Source: Janthinobacterium sp. UMAB-56 (GTDB lineage Bacteria > Pseudomonadota > Gammaproteobacteria > Burkholderiales > Burkholderiaceae_D). Taken from it: a DNA stretch of 64,000 nt. The stretch covers positions 18,321 through 82,320 of the forward strand of contig NZ_LT607656.1 of assembly GCF_900095265.1 (NCBI RefSeq), read 5' to 3'. Below are positions 7,889 through 17,832 of the stretch, piece after piece. Numbering within the stretch: position 1 is the stretch's first letter; each line of letters opens with the position of its first letter. A model generated the notes under the pieces. It saw only the letters and a list, made by a program, of their open reading frames with translations. It did not search any database and was not told where the DNA came from. The position numbers and the translations under genes were made by a program.

Positions 7889-9373
7889 TTAAATGCCGGC
7901 AGGGCTGCGCGTATGCCAGTCCGTCACTTGCTGGAACTGGTGGGCGATGTTCAGCAGTTTGGCTTCGCCAAAATAATTGCCGATGATTTGCAGGCCGACA
8001 GGGCGCTTGCCATTCTTGTCTCCCGCGCCGAAACCGCAAGGGATAGCCATGCCGGGCAGGCCGGCCAGGCTGGTTGACAGCGTGTAGATGTCGGCCAGGT
8101 AGTTCGCCACCGGGTCGTCCGTCTTGTCGCCCAGGTCCCAGGCGACAGTCGGCGCGACCGGTCCCATGATTACGTCGCAGACGGCGTTCGGGCCATTCAG
8201 CACGGCGTCGAAATCCTGTGCGATCAGGCGACGGATCTTTTGCGCCTTCAGGTAGTAGGCGTCGTAGTAGCCGTGGCACAGCACATAGGTGCCGACCATG
8301 ATGCGGCGCTGCACTTCCGGGCCGAAGCCCTGGGCGCGCGACTTCTTGTACATGTCCTGCAAGTCCTTGTACTCGGTGGCGCGGTGGCCGTAGCGCACGC
8401 CGTCGTAACGCGACAGGTTGGACGACGCTTCGGCCGGCGCGATCATGTAGTAGGCGGGAATCGACAGGGCGGTGTTCGGCAGCGAGATGTCGACCAGGGT
8501 GGCGCCCAGCTTTTCATATTGCGCCAGTGCGCCGCGCACGGCCGCTTCCACATCCTTGGCCAGGCCCTCGCCGAAATACTCGCGCGGCACGCCGATGCGC
8601 AAGCCTGTGAGGGGTTCATCCAGACTGCGTGAAAAATCTTCCGCCACGCCACCCTGTTCCGGCGACAGACTGGTCGAATCGCGTTCGTCGAAGCCGGCCA
8701 TGGCGGTCAGCAGCAGGGCGCAGTCTTCGGCCGAGCGGGCCATCGGGCCGCCCTGGTCCAGCGACGAGGCAAAGGCAATCATGCCGAAGCGCGAGACGCG
8801 GCCATACGTCGGCTTGATGCCGGTGATGCCGCAAAACGCAGCCGGCTGGCGGATCGAGCCGCCCGTGTCGGTGCCGGTGGCCGCCGGCGTCAGGCCGGCA
8901 GCAACGGCGGCGGCGGAGCCGCCGGACGAGCCGCCCGGCACGGCGTTGTTGTCCCACGGGTTCTGCACGGCGCCGAAGGCCGAGTTTTCGTTGCCGGAAC
9001 CCATGGCGAATTCATCGCAGTTGACCTTGCCCAGGGTGACCATGCCGGCCGCCTGGAATTTTTCCACCACGGTGGCGTCAAACGGGCTGGCGTAGTCGGC
9101 CAGCATTTTCGAACCGGCCGTCGTGCGCCAGCCTTTGGTGACGAACAAGTCCTTGTGCGCGATCGGCACGCCCGTCAATGGCGTTGCCGTGCCGGCGGCG
9201 ATGCGCGCATCGGCTTCGGCCGCTTGCGCCAGGGTCAGGGCACGGTCGACGTGCAGGAAGGCGTTCGAGTTGTCCGCTGCGATGCGGTCGAGGAAATGCG
9301 TCGCCAGCGCAACGGCGGAAATTTCCTTGTTCTGCAAAAGCGTGGACAGCTGTTTGATGGATTTTGTATGCAT
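7889..9373 (-). CDS. gatA: Asp-tRNA(Asn)/Glu-tRNA(Gln) amidotransferase subunit A
   Basis: 494 residues from the ATG at 9373. The amidase signature is complete: the catalytic Lys in IAHKDLFV, the Gly-Ser-rich [15 protein letters not shown], and [16 protein letters not shown] with the cis-Ser and nucleophile Ser. GatA hydrolyses glutamine and channels ammonia to GatB. The start at MHTKSIKQ is preferred to an upstream in-frame codon at 9418 because it matches the family N terminus. The gatC-gatA spacer is unusually long because a palindromic element (9428-9551) sits in it. Confidence 0.97.
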   Translation of the reverse strand: MHTKSIKQLSTLLQNKEISAVALATHFLDRIAADNSNAFLHVDRALTLAQAAEADARIAAGTATPLTGVPIAHKDLFVTKGWRTTAGSKMLADYASPFDATVVEKFQAAGMVTLGKVNCDEFAMGSGNENSAFGAVQNPWDNNAVPGGSSGGSAAAVAAGLTPAATGTDTGGSIRQPAAFCGITGIKPTYGRVSRFGMIAFASSLDQGGPMARSAEDCALLLTAMAGFDERDSTSLSPEQGGVAEDFSRSLDEPLTGLRIGVPREYFGEGLAKDVEAAVRGALAQYEKLGATLVDISLPNTALSIPAYYMIAPAEASSNLSRYDGVRYGHRATEYKDLQDMYKKSRAQGFGPEVQRRIMVGTYVLCHGYYDAYYLKAQKIRRLIAQDFDAVLNGPNAVCDVIMGPVAPTVAWDLGDKTDDPVANYLADIYTLSTSLAGLPGMAIPCGFGAGDKNGKRPVGLQIIGNYFGEAKLLNIAHQFQQVTDWHTRSPAGI

Positions 9374-9427
9374 GGCGGTTCTATTTTTATATATTCGGCA
9401 AGGTTGGGATTCGTGCACTGCGCCGCT

Positions 9428-9551
9428 CTAGCGCCTGACAGAAGCGTAGCGAGCGGAAGTGAGTTGTGGCCGAGAAGCGGAGCTGTGCTTTAGCACAGTG
9501 AGCATCGGAGGCCGCAAATCGCGCCGCGCAGTAGCTTATGTCAGGTGCTAG
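9428..9551. repeat. Palindromic intergenic element, copy A
   Basis: A 124-bp structured repeat between gatC and gatA, starting one base after the gatC stop. The outer arms CTAGCGCCTGACAGAAGC (9428-9445) and GCTTATGTCAGGTGCTAG (9534-9551) pair over 16 of 18 positions, with one G-T wobble and one G-A mismatch. Inside, TTGTGGCC pairs with GGCCGCAA, and CTGTGC with GCACAG around a TTTA loop. The core (9446-9488 and 9497-9533) is almost identical to 29695-29737 and 29759-29796. I do not recognise a named family. Confidence 0.85.
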
Positions 9552-9854
9552 TTATTCGATCACTTTCGGCACCAGGTACAGGCCATCCTGGACTTTCGGC
9601 GCGACGGCCTGATAGGCGTCGCGGCGATTCGTTTCGGTGGCGATGTCCTCGCGCAGGCGCAGGGCGATATTGTCCATGTGGGCGGCCAGCGGGTGGCTCA
9701 GTGGGGCCACGCCATCGGTATTGACGGCTTGCATTTGTTCCGCCAGTGCAAAAATCTTGTTCAATTGGGCCAAAGAAGTGACGGCCTGAGCGTCGGCCAT
9801 TTCGAGTTGTGCCAGGTGGGCGATGCGTTTTACGTCAGATAGTGTCAGGGACAT
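9552..9854 (-). CDS. gatC: Asp-tRNA(Asn)/Glu-tRNA(Gln) amidotransferase subunit C
   Basis: 100 residues, the usual GatC size. The helix [13 protein letters not shown] is the family signature; the C-terminal belt segment ([20 protein letters not shown], then [11 protein letters not shown]) wraps GatA and GatB. The ATG at 9854 begins [10 protein letters not shown]; upstream in-frame codons back to 10001 have no family match. First gene of the gatCAB operon and divergent from mreB. Confidence 0.95.
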   Translation of the reverse strand: MSLTLSDVKRIAHLAQLEMADAQAVTSLAQLNKIFALAEQMQAVNTDGVAPLSHPLAAHMDNIALRLREDIATETNRRDAYQAVAPKVQDGLYLVPKVIE

Positions 9855-9993
9855 GGCGAATGGCGCGGAGTGCCGCGCATTAGTATTAAGTTGGCGTTTT
9901 GATAAAACGCGAGTATTTACTGCTTTTTTGCTCACAAAATCCGAGAAATGCCGCGTAACTCGCGGCTGCAAGAGTCGCACTTTTCCATGGTTT

Positions 9994-10020
9994 TTGAGCA
10001 AATCGCATTCAAATTATAAG
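9994..10020 (+). promoter_or_regulatory. Possible mreB promoter in the 351-base gatC-mreB gap
   Basis: TTGAGC (9994-9999) and TATAAG (10015-10020) are 15 bases apart; TAGAAT at 10022 is an alternative -10. Either would give an mreB leader of about 180 bases. The rest of the gap (9855-10205) holds divergent promoter DNA and no gene that I can support. Confidence 0.3.
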
Positions 10021-10037
10021 GTAGAATGGCGGGTTAA

Positions 10038-11249
<1,212 letters not shown>

Positions 11250-11260
11250 TCTGACAGAAG

Positions 11261-11288
11261 GGCCGGAAACCATCTCCGGCCTTTTTTT
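11261..11288 (+). terminator. Intrinsic terminator between mreB and mreC
   Basis: GGCCGGA, a short loop, TCCGGCC and seven T residues lie 11 bases after the mreB stop. It would limit read-through from mreB into mreCD-mrdA-rodA-rlpA, raising MreB relative to the others. Confidence 0.85.
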
Positions 11289-11358
11289 GGTTTTGGCGCC
11301 GGCGTCTGACCGGGGCCTGCACGTTGGCGCACTGCGCCTGGCCTGATTATTGGAAGTC

Positions 11359-12411
11359 ATGGAATACAGTCCTCCGCCACTTTTCAAACAAGGCGCCTCC
11401 GCCCGCGTCAAGATGATGGTGTTCGCCGGCATTTCTATCGCCCTGCTGCTGGTCGATTCGCGCATGCACGCGCTGACGGCCGTGCGCCAGGCAGTCGGCA
11501 CCGTGCTGTATCCGGTGCAGATGGCGGCCCTGGTGCCGCGCGATGTGGCACTCGGTGTCGGCAATTACTTTTCTTCGCTGTCCGCCCTGGAAAAACAGGT
11601 GCGCGACCTGAAGCACGAACAGATCGCCTCGGCGCAGATCATGCAACAGGCGCAGCTCAACATCGTTGAAAACAAGCACTTGCGCAAGTTGATGGAAGCG
11701 CGCGAGCGCGTTCCCGTCAAGACCATGATGGCCGAAGTGCTGTACGACACGCGCGATTCGGCCGCACGCAAGATCGTGCTGGACCGGGGCATTCAGCATG
11801 GCGTTGAACTGGGCCGCCCAGTCATCGACAACCTGGGCGTGGTGGGACAAGTCACGCGCGTGTTCCCGTTCACCTCCGAAGTGACCTTGCTGACGGATGA
11901 AGAACAAGCCATTCCCGTGCAGCTGCTGCGCAATGGCGTGCGCAGCGTGGCCATTGGCCGCGGCAAGTCCGGCACCATGGAATTGCGCTTCACGGCCCCC
12001 AGCGCGGACATCCAGATCGGCGATATCGTCATTACCTCTGGCCTTGACGGCCTGTACCCGGCCGGCCTGGCAGTGGCGCGCGTGACCCTGGTCGAGCGCA
12101 ATGCGCATGGCCCGTTCGGCCGCGTCGTGTGCCAGCCGCTGGCCGGTATCGAACGCAACACCCAGCTGCTCATTCTGATGACGTCACCCGAGTTTCCACC
12201 GCGCCCTCCGGCTGAAGATATCAAGACGGGCCGCAAGATCGCCGGCAAGATGGCGCCGATCAAGGACCCGGCCAAGGAGCCTGCCGCTGCGCCGGCCACC
12301 GCAACGACCGCACCGGCCGCAAAACCGCCTGCCAGCCCCGCGCCGAAGCCGGCGGCCCCTGCCGCCGCACCAGCACCTGCCGGCGTGCCACCGAAGGAGG
12401 CGACACGATGA
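11359..12411 (+). CDS. mreC: Rod-shape-determining protein MreC
   Basis: 350 residues. A short cytoplasmic N terminus (MEYSPPPLFKQG) and one membrane helix (about 20-36) are followed by a coiled coil (about 70-115, LEKQVRDLKHEQIASAQIM) and two periplasmic beta domains to about residue 280. An Ala/Pro/Lys-rich tail of about 60 residues looks disordered. MreC links PBP2 and MreD to MreB. The ATG at 11359 is preferred to an in-frame TTG at 11350, which has no ribosome site. The stop overlaps mreD (ATGA). Confidence 0.95.
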   Translation: MEYSPPPLFKQGASARVKMMVFAGISIALLLVDSRMHALTAVRQAVGTVLYPVQMAALVPRDVALGVGNYFSSLSALEKQVRDLKHEQIASAQIMQQAQLNIVENKHLRKLMEARERVPVKTMMAEVLYDTRDSAARKIVLDRGIQHGVELGRPVIDNLGVVGQVTRVFPFTSEVTLLTDEEQAIPVQLLRNGVRSVAIGRGKSGTMELRFTAPSADIQIGDIVITSGLDGLYPAGLAVARVTLVERNAHGPFGRVVCQPLAGIERNTQLLILMTSPEFPPRPPAEDIKTGRKIAGKMAPIKDPAKEPAAAPATATTAPAAKPPASPAPKPAAPAAAPAPAGVPPKEATR

Positions 12412-12920
12412 ACCGCCCGCATTACATCCTGCTGCCGGTCAGCCCCCTGTTCATCGGTTTTTCCCTGCTGTGCGCTTTTCTGCTGAATCTGCTGCCATGG
12501 GGGCAGTTTGTCGGCGTGCCCGATTTCGTCGCCCTGGTGCTGGTTTTCTGGGGCATTCATCAGCCGCGCAAGGTCGGCATCGGCGTGGCGTTCTTCATGG
12601 GCCTGATGATGGACGTGCACGACTCGACCCTGCTCGGCGAGAACGCGCTGGCGTATACCTTGTTGTCGTATTTCGCCATCATGATGCACCGCCGCGTGCT
12701 GTGGTTCCCCATCCTGACGCAGGCGCTGCACGTGCTGCCGCTGCTGCTGGTGACGCAGGCGCTGCAATTGCTGACGCGTTTGATCGTTTCCGGGCGTTTT
12801 CCCGGCTGGCTCTATTTTATCGAGAGCTTCGTCGCCGTCGCCCTGTGGCCCCTCGTCACGTGGATCTTGCTGGCACCGCAGCGCCGCGCCGTGGACCGCG
12901 ACCATAACCGGCCAATCTGA
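12408..12920 (+). CDS. mreD: Rod-shape-determining protein MreD
   Basis: 170 residues with about five membrane helices and the MreD-type segment GVAFFMGLMMDVHDSTLLGENALAY, quoted here only in outline: GLMMDV followed by LLGENALAY. It is an inner-membrane partner of MreC in the elongasome. Its ATG overlaps the mreC stop by four bases and mrdA starts 12 bases after its stop, so mreC-mreD-mrdA are one transcript. Confidence 0.95.
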   Translation: MNRPHYILLPVSPLFIGFSLLCAFLLNLLPWGQFVGVPDFVALVLVFWGIHQPRKVGIGVAFFMGLMMDVHDSTLLGENALAYTLLSYFAIMMHRRVLWFPILTQALHVLPLLLVTQALQLLTRLIVSGRFPGWLYFIESFVAVALWPLVTWILLAPQRRAVDRDHNRPI

Positions 12921-12932
12921 CGAGCGCCTGCC

Positions 12933-14900
12933 ATGACTGAACTTAAGAACACCGAGCGTGAACTGCATTTTTTCCGCATGCGCCTGACCATCCTGGGCGC
13001 GCTCGTCTTCGTCTGCTTTTCGCTGCTGCTGGCGCGCTTCATCTGGCTGCAGGTGATCAAGCACGAGGACTACGCGACCAAGGCCGAGGACAACCGCATC
13101 GCCGTGGTGCCCATCGTGCCCACGCGCGGCCTGATCCTCGACCGTAACGGCGTGATTTTGGCGCGTAATTACTCGGCCTATACCCTGGAAATCACGCCAT
13201 CGAAGCTCAGTGTCAGCCTCGATTCGGTGATCGACGACCTGTCGACGCTGGTGCAGATCGACATCAAGGACCGCCGCCGTTTCAAGAAGCTGCTGGAAGA
13301 GTCGAAGAACTTCGTCAGCGTGCCGCTGCGCACGCGCCTGACGGACGAGGAAGTGGCGCGCTTCACCGCGCAGCGCTTCCGCTTCCCTGGCGTCGAGGTG
13401 CAGGCGCGCTTGTTCCGCCAGTATCCGATGGGCGAGGTGGCATCGCACGTGGTGGGTTTCATCGGCCGCATCAACCGCAGTGAAGCCAAGGCGCTCGATG
13501 AGGGCGAGGACGCGGCCAACTACAACGGCACCGACCATATCGGCAAGGAAGGCCTGGAAAAAAGCTATGAAAAGCAGCTGCATGGCACCACCGGCTACGA
13601 AGAAGTGGAAGTGTCGGCCGGCGGGCGCGCCATGCGTACCCTGTCGCGCACGGCGCCCACCCCTGGCAATAACTTGATCCTGTCGATCGACATCGAACTG
13701 CAAAAAGTGGTCGAGGAGGCGTTCGGTGAATGGCGCGGCGCGGCCGTGGCGATCGACCCGGCCACGGGCGACATCCTCGCTTACGTGTCCAAACCCGGCT
13801 ACGACCCGAATCTGTTCGTCGACGGCATCGACCAGCAAAGCTGGAACGAGCTCAATACTTCGCTGGACCGGCCGATGGTCAACCGGCCGCTGTCCGGCAC
13901 CTACGCACCCGGCTCGACCTTCAAGCCCTTCATGGCGCTGGCCGCGCTGGAACTGGGCAAGCGCACGCCGAGCCAGGCGATTTCCGATCCCGGTTTCTTC
14001 ATCCTCGGTGGCCACACCTTCCGCGACGACAAGGTGGGCGGCCATGGCATGGTGGACATGCACAAGTCCATCGTCGTGTCGTGCAATACCTATTACTATC
14101 AACTGGGCCGCGACATGGGCATCGATGCCATTCACGACTTCATGAAGCCGTTCGGTTTCGGCCAGTTGACGGGCATCGACCTGAATAACGAAAAGACGGG
14201 CGTGCTGCCGTCGACGGAATGGAAGCGCAAGCGCTTCAAGACGCCGCAACAGAAAAAATGGGTGGGCGGCGACACTATTTCGGTGAGTAACGGCTCTGGC
14301 TACAATTCCTACACGCCGCTGCAGATCGCCCACGCGACAGCCAACCTGGCCAACAACGGCGTGGTGATGAAACCGCATCTGGTGAAGATCATCGAAGACG
14401 CCACCACGCGCGCGCGCACCCTGACGGTGCCCAAGGAAAGCTACCGCATCGCGCTCAAGCAGGAAAATATCGACACCATCAAGCGCGCCATGGTGGGCGT
14501 GACTAGCGAGCAGGGCGGCACGGCCGCGCGCATCTTCGCCGGCGTGCAGTACACGGTGGGTGGCAAGACGGGGACGGCGCAGGTGGTGGGCATCAAGAAA
14601 AACGAGAAGTACAATGCCAAGCTGCTGGCCGAACGCCTGCGCGACAACGCCTTGTTTACGGCCTTCGCGCCGGCCGACAAGCCGCGCATCGCGATTGCCA
14701 TCGTGGTGGAAAACGCGGGCTTTGGCGCCGGCGTGGCCGCGCCGATCGCGCGCAAGGCGCTCGACTACTACCTGCTGGGGAAACGCCCGAGCGACAAGGA
14801 AAAGGACACTACCAAGGTGCCCAAGGAAGATGTCGACGAAGTGCGCACCCTGGAAGAAATCACTGACGAGCAGGCTGCCCCGGCGGCACCTGCGAGGTAA
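12933..14900 (+). CDS. mrdA: Penicillin-binding protein 2, elongasome transpeptidase
   Basis: 655 residues, class B PBP. One membrane anchor (about 17-40) precedes the pedestal/dimerisation domain (RGLILDRNGVILARN near residue 65) and the transpeptidase domain. Active-site motifs are all present: STFK with nucleophile Ser328, SCN-type second motif in VVSCNTYYY, and KTGT in VGGKTGTAQVVG. It cross-links peptidoglycan during side-wall growth with RodA. The C-terminal tail after about 620 is charged. It is followed by a 73-base spacer carrying a partial duplication of the rodA start. Confidence 0.97.
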   Translation: MTELKNTERELHFFRMRLTILGALVFVCFSLLLARFIWLQVIKHEDYATKAEDNRIAVVPIVPTRGLILDRNGVILARNYSAYTLEITPSKLSVSLDSVIDDLSTLVQIDIKDRRRFKKLLEESKNFVSVPLRTRLTDEEVARFTAQRFRFPGVEVQARLFRQYPMGEVASHVVGFIGRINRSEAKALDEGEDAANYNGTDHIGKEGLEKSYEKQLHGTTGYEEVEVSAGGRAMRTLSRTAPTPGNNLILSIDIELQKVVEEAFGEWRGAAVAIDPATGDILAYVSKPGYDPNLFVDGIDQQSWNELNTSLDRPMVNRPLSGTYAPGSTFKPFMALAALELGKRTPSQAISDPGFFILGGHTFRDDKVGGHGMVDMHKSIVVSCNTYYYQLGRDMGIDAIHDFMKPFGFGQLTGIDLNNEKTGVLPSTEWKRKRFKTPQQKKWVGGDTISVSNGSGYNSYTPLQIAHATANLANNGVVMKPHLVKIIEDATTRARTLTVPKESYRIALKQENIDTIKRAMVGVTSEQGGTAARIFAGVQYTVGGKTGTAQVVGIKKNEKYNAKLLAERLRDNALFTAFAPADKPRIAIAIVVENAGFGAGVAAPIARKALDYYLLGKRPSDKEKDTTKVPKEDVDEVRTLEEITDEQAAPAAPAR

Positions 14901-14902
14901 AA

Positions 14903-14965
14903 ATGAAACGTTTCTCAGTACGAGAGGCGCTCGCTGTGGCGACGCGCCAGACCCCAAGGCAATAA
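14903..14965 (+). other. Short open frame in the mrdA-rodA spacer, probable duplication debris
   Basis: An ATG three bases after the mrdA stop opens 20 codons (MKRFSVREALAVATRQTPRQ) ending at a TAA next to the rodA ribosome site. Most of it overlies a 36-bp direct repeat of the rodA start, read in another frame. It could be a coupling leader peptide, but duplication debris is the simpler reading. Confidence 0.3.
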
Positions 14966-15019
14966 GGAAGCACATGCCCATTAACGAGAGGCGCTCGCTG
15001 TGGCGGCGCGCCAAACCCT
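14920..15019. repeat. Tandem 36-bp direct repeat spanning the rodA start
   Basis: Positions 14920-14955 and 14984-15019 match at 33 of 36 bases, with a 64-base period. The shared part encodes ERRSLWRRAKP in rodA and would encode ERRSLWRRARP in the upstream copy. The ribosome site and true ATG of rodA lie in the unit between the two copies. Confidence 0.85.
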
Positions 15020-16089
15020 ATCTGGCGGTGTTCGATCCGCCGCTGATGATCATCATCCTGATGCTGCTCAGTACCAGCCTGCTGACCCTGTATTCGGCCA
15101 GCATTGGCATCCCCGGCAAGATCGAGGACCATCTGCGCAACATCCTGCTGTGCTTTTTCGTCATGTGGGTGGCGGCCAATGTCACGCCGCAGATGATGAT
15201 GCGCATCGCCGTGCCCGCCTATACGGTGTCGGTGATCTTGCTGGTGGCCGTGGCGCTGTTCGGCACCATCAAGCTCGGTGCGCGGCGCTGGCTGCATATC
15301 GGCGTGATCGACATCCAGCCGTCCGAATTCCTGAAGATCGCCACGCCGCTGATGCTGGCCTGGTTCTTCCAGCACAATGCGGGCGCCCTGCGCTGGAAAT
15401 CGTTCCTGATGGCGGCCGTGCTGTTGCTGGCGCCCGTCTACCTGATCGCGCGCCAGCCCGATCTTGGCACGGCACTGCTGGTGGTGGCGGCCGGCTTTAC
15501 GGTCATCTTCCTGGCCGGCCTGTCGTGGAAGGTGCTGGCCGGCTTGCTGATCACCTTTGTTTCCTGCCTGCCGATCGCCTGGTCGCACTTGCATGATTAT
15601 CAGCGCGACCGCGTGATGATGCTGATCGATCCGACCAAGGACCCGCTGGGCAAGGGCTTCCACATCATCCAGTCCATCATCGCCATCGGTTCCGGCGGCA
15701 TGACGGGCAAGGGCTGGACACACGGCACGCAAGCCCACCTGGAGTTTGTTCCGGAACGCACGACCGATTTTATTTTTGCCGTGTATTCCGAAGAATTCGG
15801 CCTGGTCGGTAACCTGATCCTGATGCTGATGTATTTGCTGCTGGTGGGACGGGGGCTGATGATCGCCGCCAACGCCCCCAGTTTTTTCACTCGCCTGCTG
15901 GCAGGAGCGATTACTATGATTTTCTTTACTTACGCCTTCGTTAACATGGGCATGGTCAGCGGCATCGTGCCGGTGGTCGGTGTTCCCCTTCCATTCCTCA
16001 GCTATGGCGGCACCGCGCTGCTGACCCTGGGCGTGGCCACCGGTATCCTGATGAGCATTCAGCGCCACCGCAAGCTGGTGCAGACCTGA
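14974..16089 (+). CDS. rodA: Peptidoglycan glycosyltransferase RodA (SEDS family)
   Basis: 371 residues with about ten membrane helices. SEDS signatures are seen: GARRWLHIGVIDIQPSEFLK, RQPDLGTALLV, and the C-terminal GIVPVVGVPLPFLSYGGTA. RodA polymerises lipid II glycan strands in complex with PBP2. The ATG at 14974 follows an AAGGAAG ribosome site by about 5 bases; the open frame upstream of it lies in mrdA. The stop overlaps the rlpA start (TGATG). Confidence 0.97.
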   Translation: MPINERRSLWRRAKPYLAVFDPPLMIIILMLLSTSLLTLYSASIGIPGKIEDHLRNILLCFFVMWVAANVTPQMMMRIAVPAYTVSVILLVAVALFGTIKLGARRWLHIGVIDIQPSEFLKIATPLMLAWFFQHNAGALRWKSFLMAAVLLLAPVYLIARQPDLGTALLVVAAGFTVIFLAGLSWKVLAGLLITFVSCLPIAWSHLHDYQRDRVMMLIDPTKDPLGKGFHIIQSIIAIGSGGMTGKGWTHGTQAHLEFVPERTTDFIFAVYSEEFGLVGNLILMLMYLLLVGRGLMIAANAPSFFTRLLAGAITMIFFTYAFVNMGMVSGIVPVVGVPLPFLSYGGTALLTLGVATGILMSIQRHRKLVQT

Positions 16090-17123
16090 TGCGCGCGCCT
16101 TTCGATACCCTCGCGATGCGCGGGCTGAGCCTGGCGGTCTTGCTGACCCTGGCCGCCTGCGGTACCACGCCGCAAAAGTCCGCATCGACCAACGTGCCGC
16201 TGCCATCCGGCGGCAAGGTCAAGGTGCCCGTGCGCCAGGACCCTACCTTGCCGGCATTGCCGGCGGCCGGCTCAGGGCGCGGCGGCTACTACAAGGACGA
16301 CGGCCCGGGCGACAATCCGCCAGCCAACCTGCGCGACGTGCCCGACGCGGAAGTGCGCAACGAGCCGTATTCTACGCGCTCGAACCGCCCGTATGTCGTA
16401 TTCGGCAAAACGTATACGCCGATCACCGACAACGAACCATTCACGCAGAAGGGCACGGGCACCTGGTATGGCAAGAAATTCCATGGCCAGCGCACCTCGT
16501 CGGGTGAAATCTACGATATGTACAAGATGACGGCGGCCCATCCGACCTTGCCGATTCCATCGTATGCGCGTGTGACGAGCATCGATAGCGGCGAGCAGGT
16601 GATCGTGCGCATCAACGACCGCGGTCCGTTCCACGCCACGCGCGTGATCGACGTGTCCTACACGGCGGCGCTGAAACTGGGCTTCCTTCGCAAGGGCAGT
16701 CACCAGGTGGTCGTCGAGCGGCTGCTGCCGGCCGATATCGACGCCATCCTCGCAGCCAGGGCGGCACCGAAGCCGGTGCCGTCGGTGGTGGCCAGGTCTA
16801 TCGATACACCCGTGGAAACGGGCGCCGTGGTGCAGCCGGAAGTGACAGCCGTGGTTGACGCGACCGTCGCCGCGCCCGCGCCTGCCGCGCTGGCCCGCGG
16901 CTTTTATCTGCAACTTGGCGCCTATTCACGCGCCGACAATGCGGAGGCGGGCCGCGCGCAACTGGCGCCCTTTGCGCAGACGCTGGGCACGCTGGACGTG
17001 GTGCCAGCGGGTCCGTTGTTCCGTTTGTATGGCGGCCCTTTCACCAGCCGCGCCGATGCTGCGCGCGCGGCGGCCAGCTTGCCGGCGTCGGCTGGCGTCA
17101 AGCCCATCGTGATCGAACGATGA
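16089..17123 (+). CDS. rlpA: Septal ring lytic transglycosylase RlpA with SPOR domain
   Basis: 344 residues. The N terminus is a lipoprotein signal with lipobox LAAC. A double-psi beta-barrel domain (about 120-215) shows GTGTWYGKKFHGQRTSSGE, KMTAAHPTLP and the catalytic Asp in RINDRGPF. A low-complexity linker rich in Ala, Pro and Val follows, then a C-terminal SPOR domain (about 270-344, GFYLQLGAYSRADNAEAG) that binds denuded glycan. RlpA cleaves naked glycan strands at the septum or side wall. It is coupled to rodA by overlap and ends the rod cluster. Confidence 0.95.
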   Translation: MRAPFDTLAMRGLSLAVLLTLAACGTTPQKSASTNVPLPSGGKVKVPVRQDPTLPALPAAGSGRGGYYKDDGPGDNPPANLRDVPDAEVRNEPYSTRSNRPYVVFGKTYTPITDNEPFTQKGTGTWYGKKFHGQRTSSGEIYDMYKMTAAHPTLPIPSYARVTSIDSGEQVIVRINDRGPFHATRVIDVSYTAALKLGFLRKGSHQVVVERLLPADIDAILAARAAPKPVPSVVARSIDTPVETGAVVQPEVTAVVDATVAAPAPAALARGFYLQLGAYSRADNAEAGRAQLAPFAQTLGTLDVVPAGPLFRLYGGPFTSRADAARAAASLPASAGVKPIVIER

Positions 17124-17133
17124 GTTGCAGCTG

Positions 17134-17832
17134 TCATTTACAGCTGCGCAGTTCCTGTTCCTCGAACTGCGCGGCGATGCCTGCCAGGCGCGTGCGCGTA
17201 GCCGCGTCGAGGTTGCGGAACTGGTAAGCGAACTGCTTGCTGGCGCTGTAGCGCGGCGCGACGCGGGCGCTGTGCACGCCCTGTTTGTTGAGCGATGCCA
17301 GCTGGCTTTGCGCGCTGCTTTCCGACTTGAACACGCCCAGTGAAATGCCCCAGCGCAGCGGGCTGCTTTCGTTCATGATGAAGTAATTCGTCACGCCCAG
17401 CTGCTTCAATTCGCCGGCCTTGCGGTCGGCGCCTTCCTTGCTGCCCTGCGGCGGGATGTACACCATATAGCTGGAAATCTCCTGGCCTGCCACGTTGCGG
17501 CGCGACTGGCGGTCGCCCAGGTCCAGGGCCTCCACTTGTGCTTCGAAGCGGCGTCCGTCAGCCAGCAGGAAATTGCCTACTTCCGTGCAGGCATACGATG
17601 GCGCCGCCGCCGGTATGGCCGTCGCCGGCTTCGCGCCCTCTCCGGCAGCGGGCGCCAGGGCGGGCGCTGTGGCCTGCTCCTGCGTCAGCAAGGTGAGTTT
17701 GCCCGCCTGCAGCTGGTTTTTCATGCGCGCCGGTTCGCGCGTCTCGCTACGAAAGCTGCCCAGATAACCCTGGCCGATGGCCAGCACCAGCAGGTTGACG
17801 CCGGCCAGCAGCCAGAAGACGAATTTCAGCAT
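17134..17832 (-). CDS. SPOR-domain membrane protein
   Basis: 232 residues. An N-terminal anchor (MLKFVFWLLAGVNLLVLAIG) is followed by an Ala/Pro linker with a TEVGNF segment, then a C-terminal SPOR-like fold (YMVYIPPQGSKEGADRKAGE to SLNKQGVHSARVAP). It is probably anchored in the inner membrane with the SPOR domain in the periplasm, where such domains bind glycan lacking stem peptides. The start overlaps the end of coaX by 7 bases, making it the last gene of the minus-strand run that begins at argS, and it converges on rlpA. Confidence 0.8.
   Translation of the reverse strand: MLKFVFWLLAGVNLLVLAIGQGYLGSFRSETREPARMKNQLQAGKLTLLTQEQATAPALAPAAGEGAKPATAIPAAAPSYACTEVGNFLLADGRRFEAQVEALDLGDRQSRRNVAGQEISSYMVYIPPQGSKEGADRKAGELKQLGVTNYFIMNESSPLRWGISLGVFKSESSAQSQLASLNKQGVHSARVAPRYSASKQFAYQFRNLDAATRTRLAGIAAQFEEQELRSCK

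Noticed and set aside
9428-9551. Element as a MITE or IS end
   Set aside because: The two copies do not share identical terminal inverted repeats and no target duplication is visible, so a simple transposon reading is not supported.
11793-15014. Very long open frame on the minus strand (over 1000 codons)
   Set aside because: It is antisense to mreC, mreD and mrdA. The high GC content makes long shadow frames; the protein is Arg/His/Gln-rich without domains and the sense frames are clear families.
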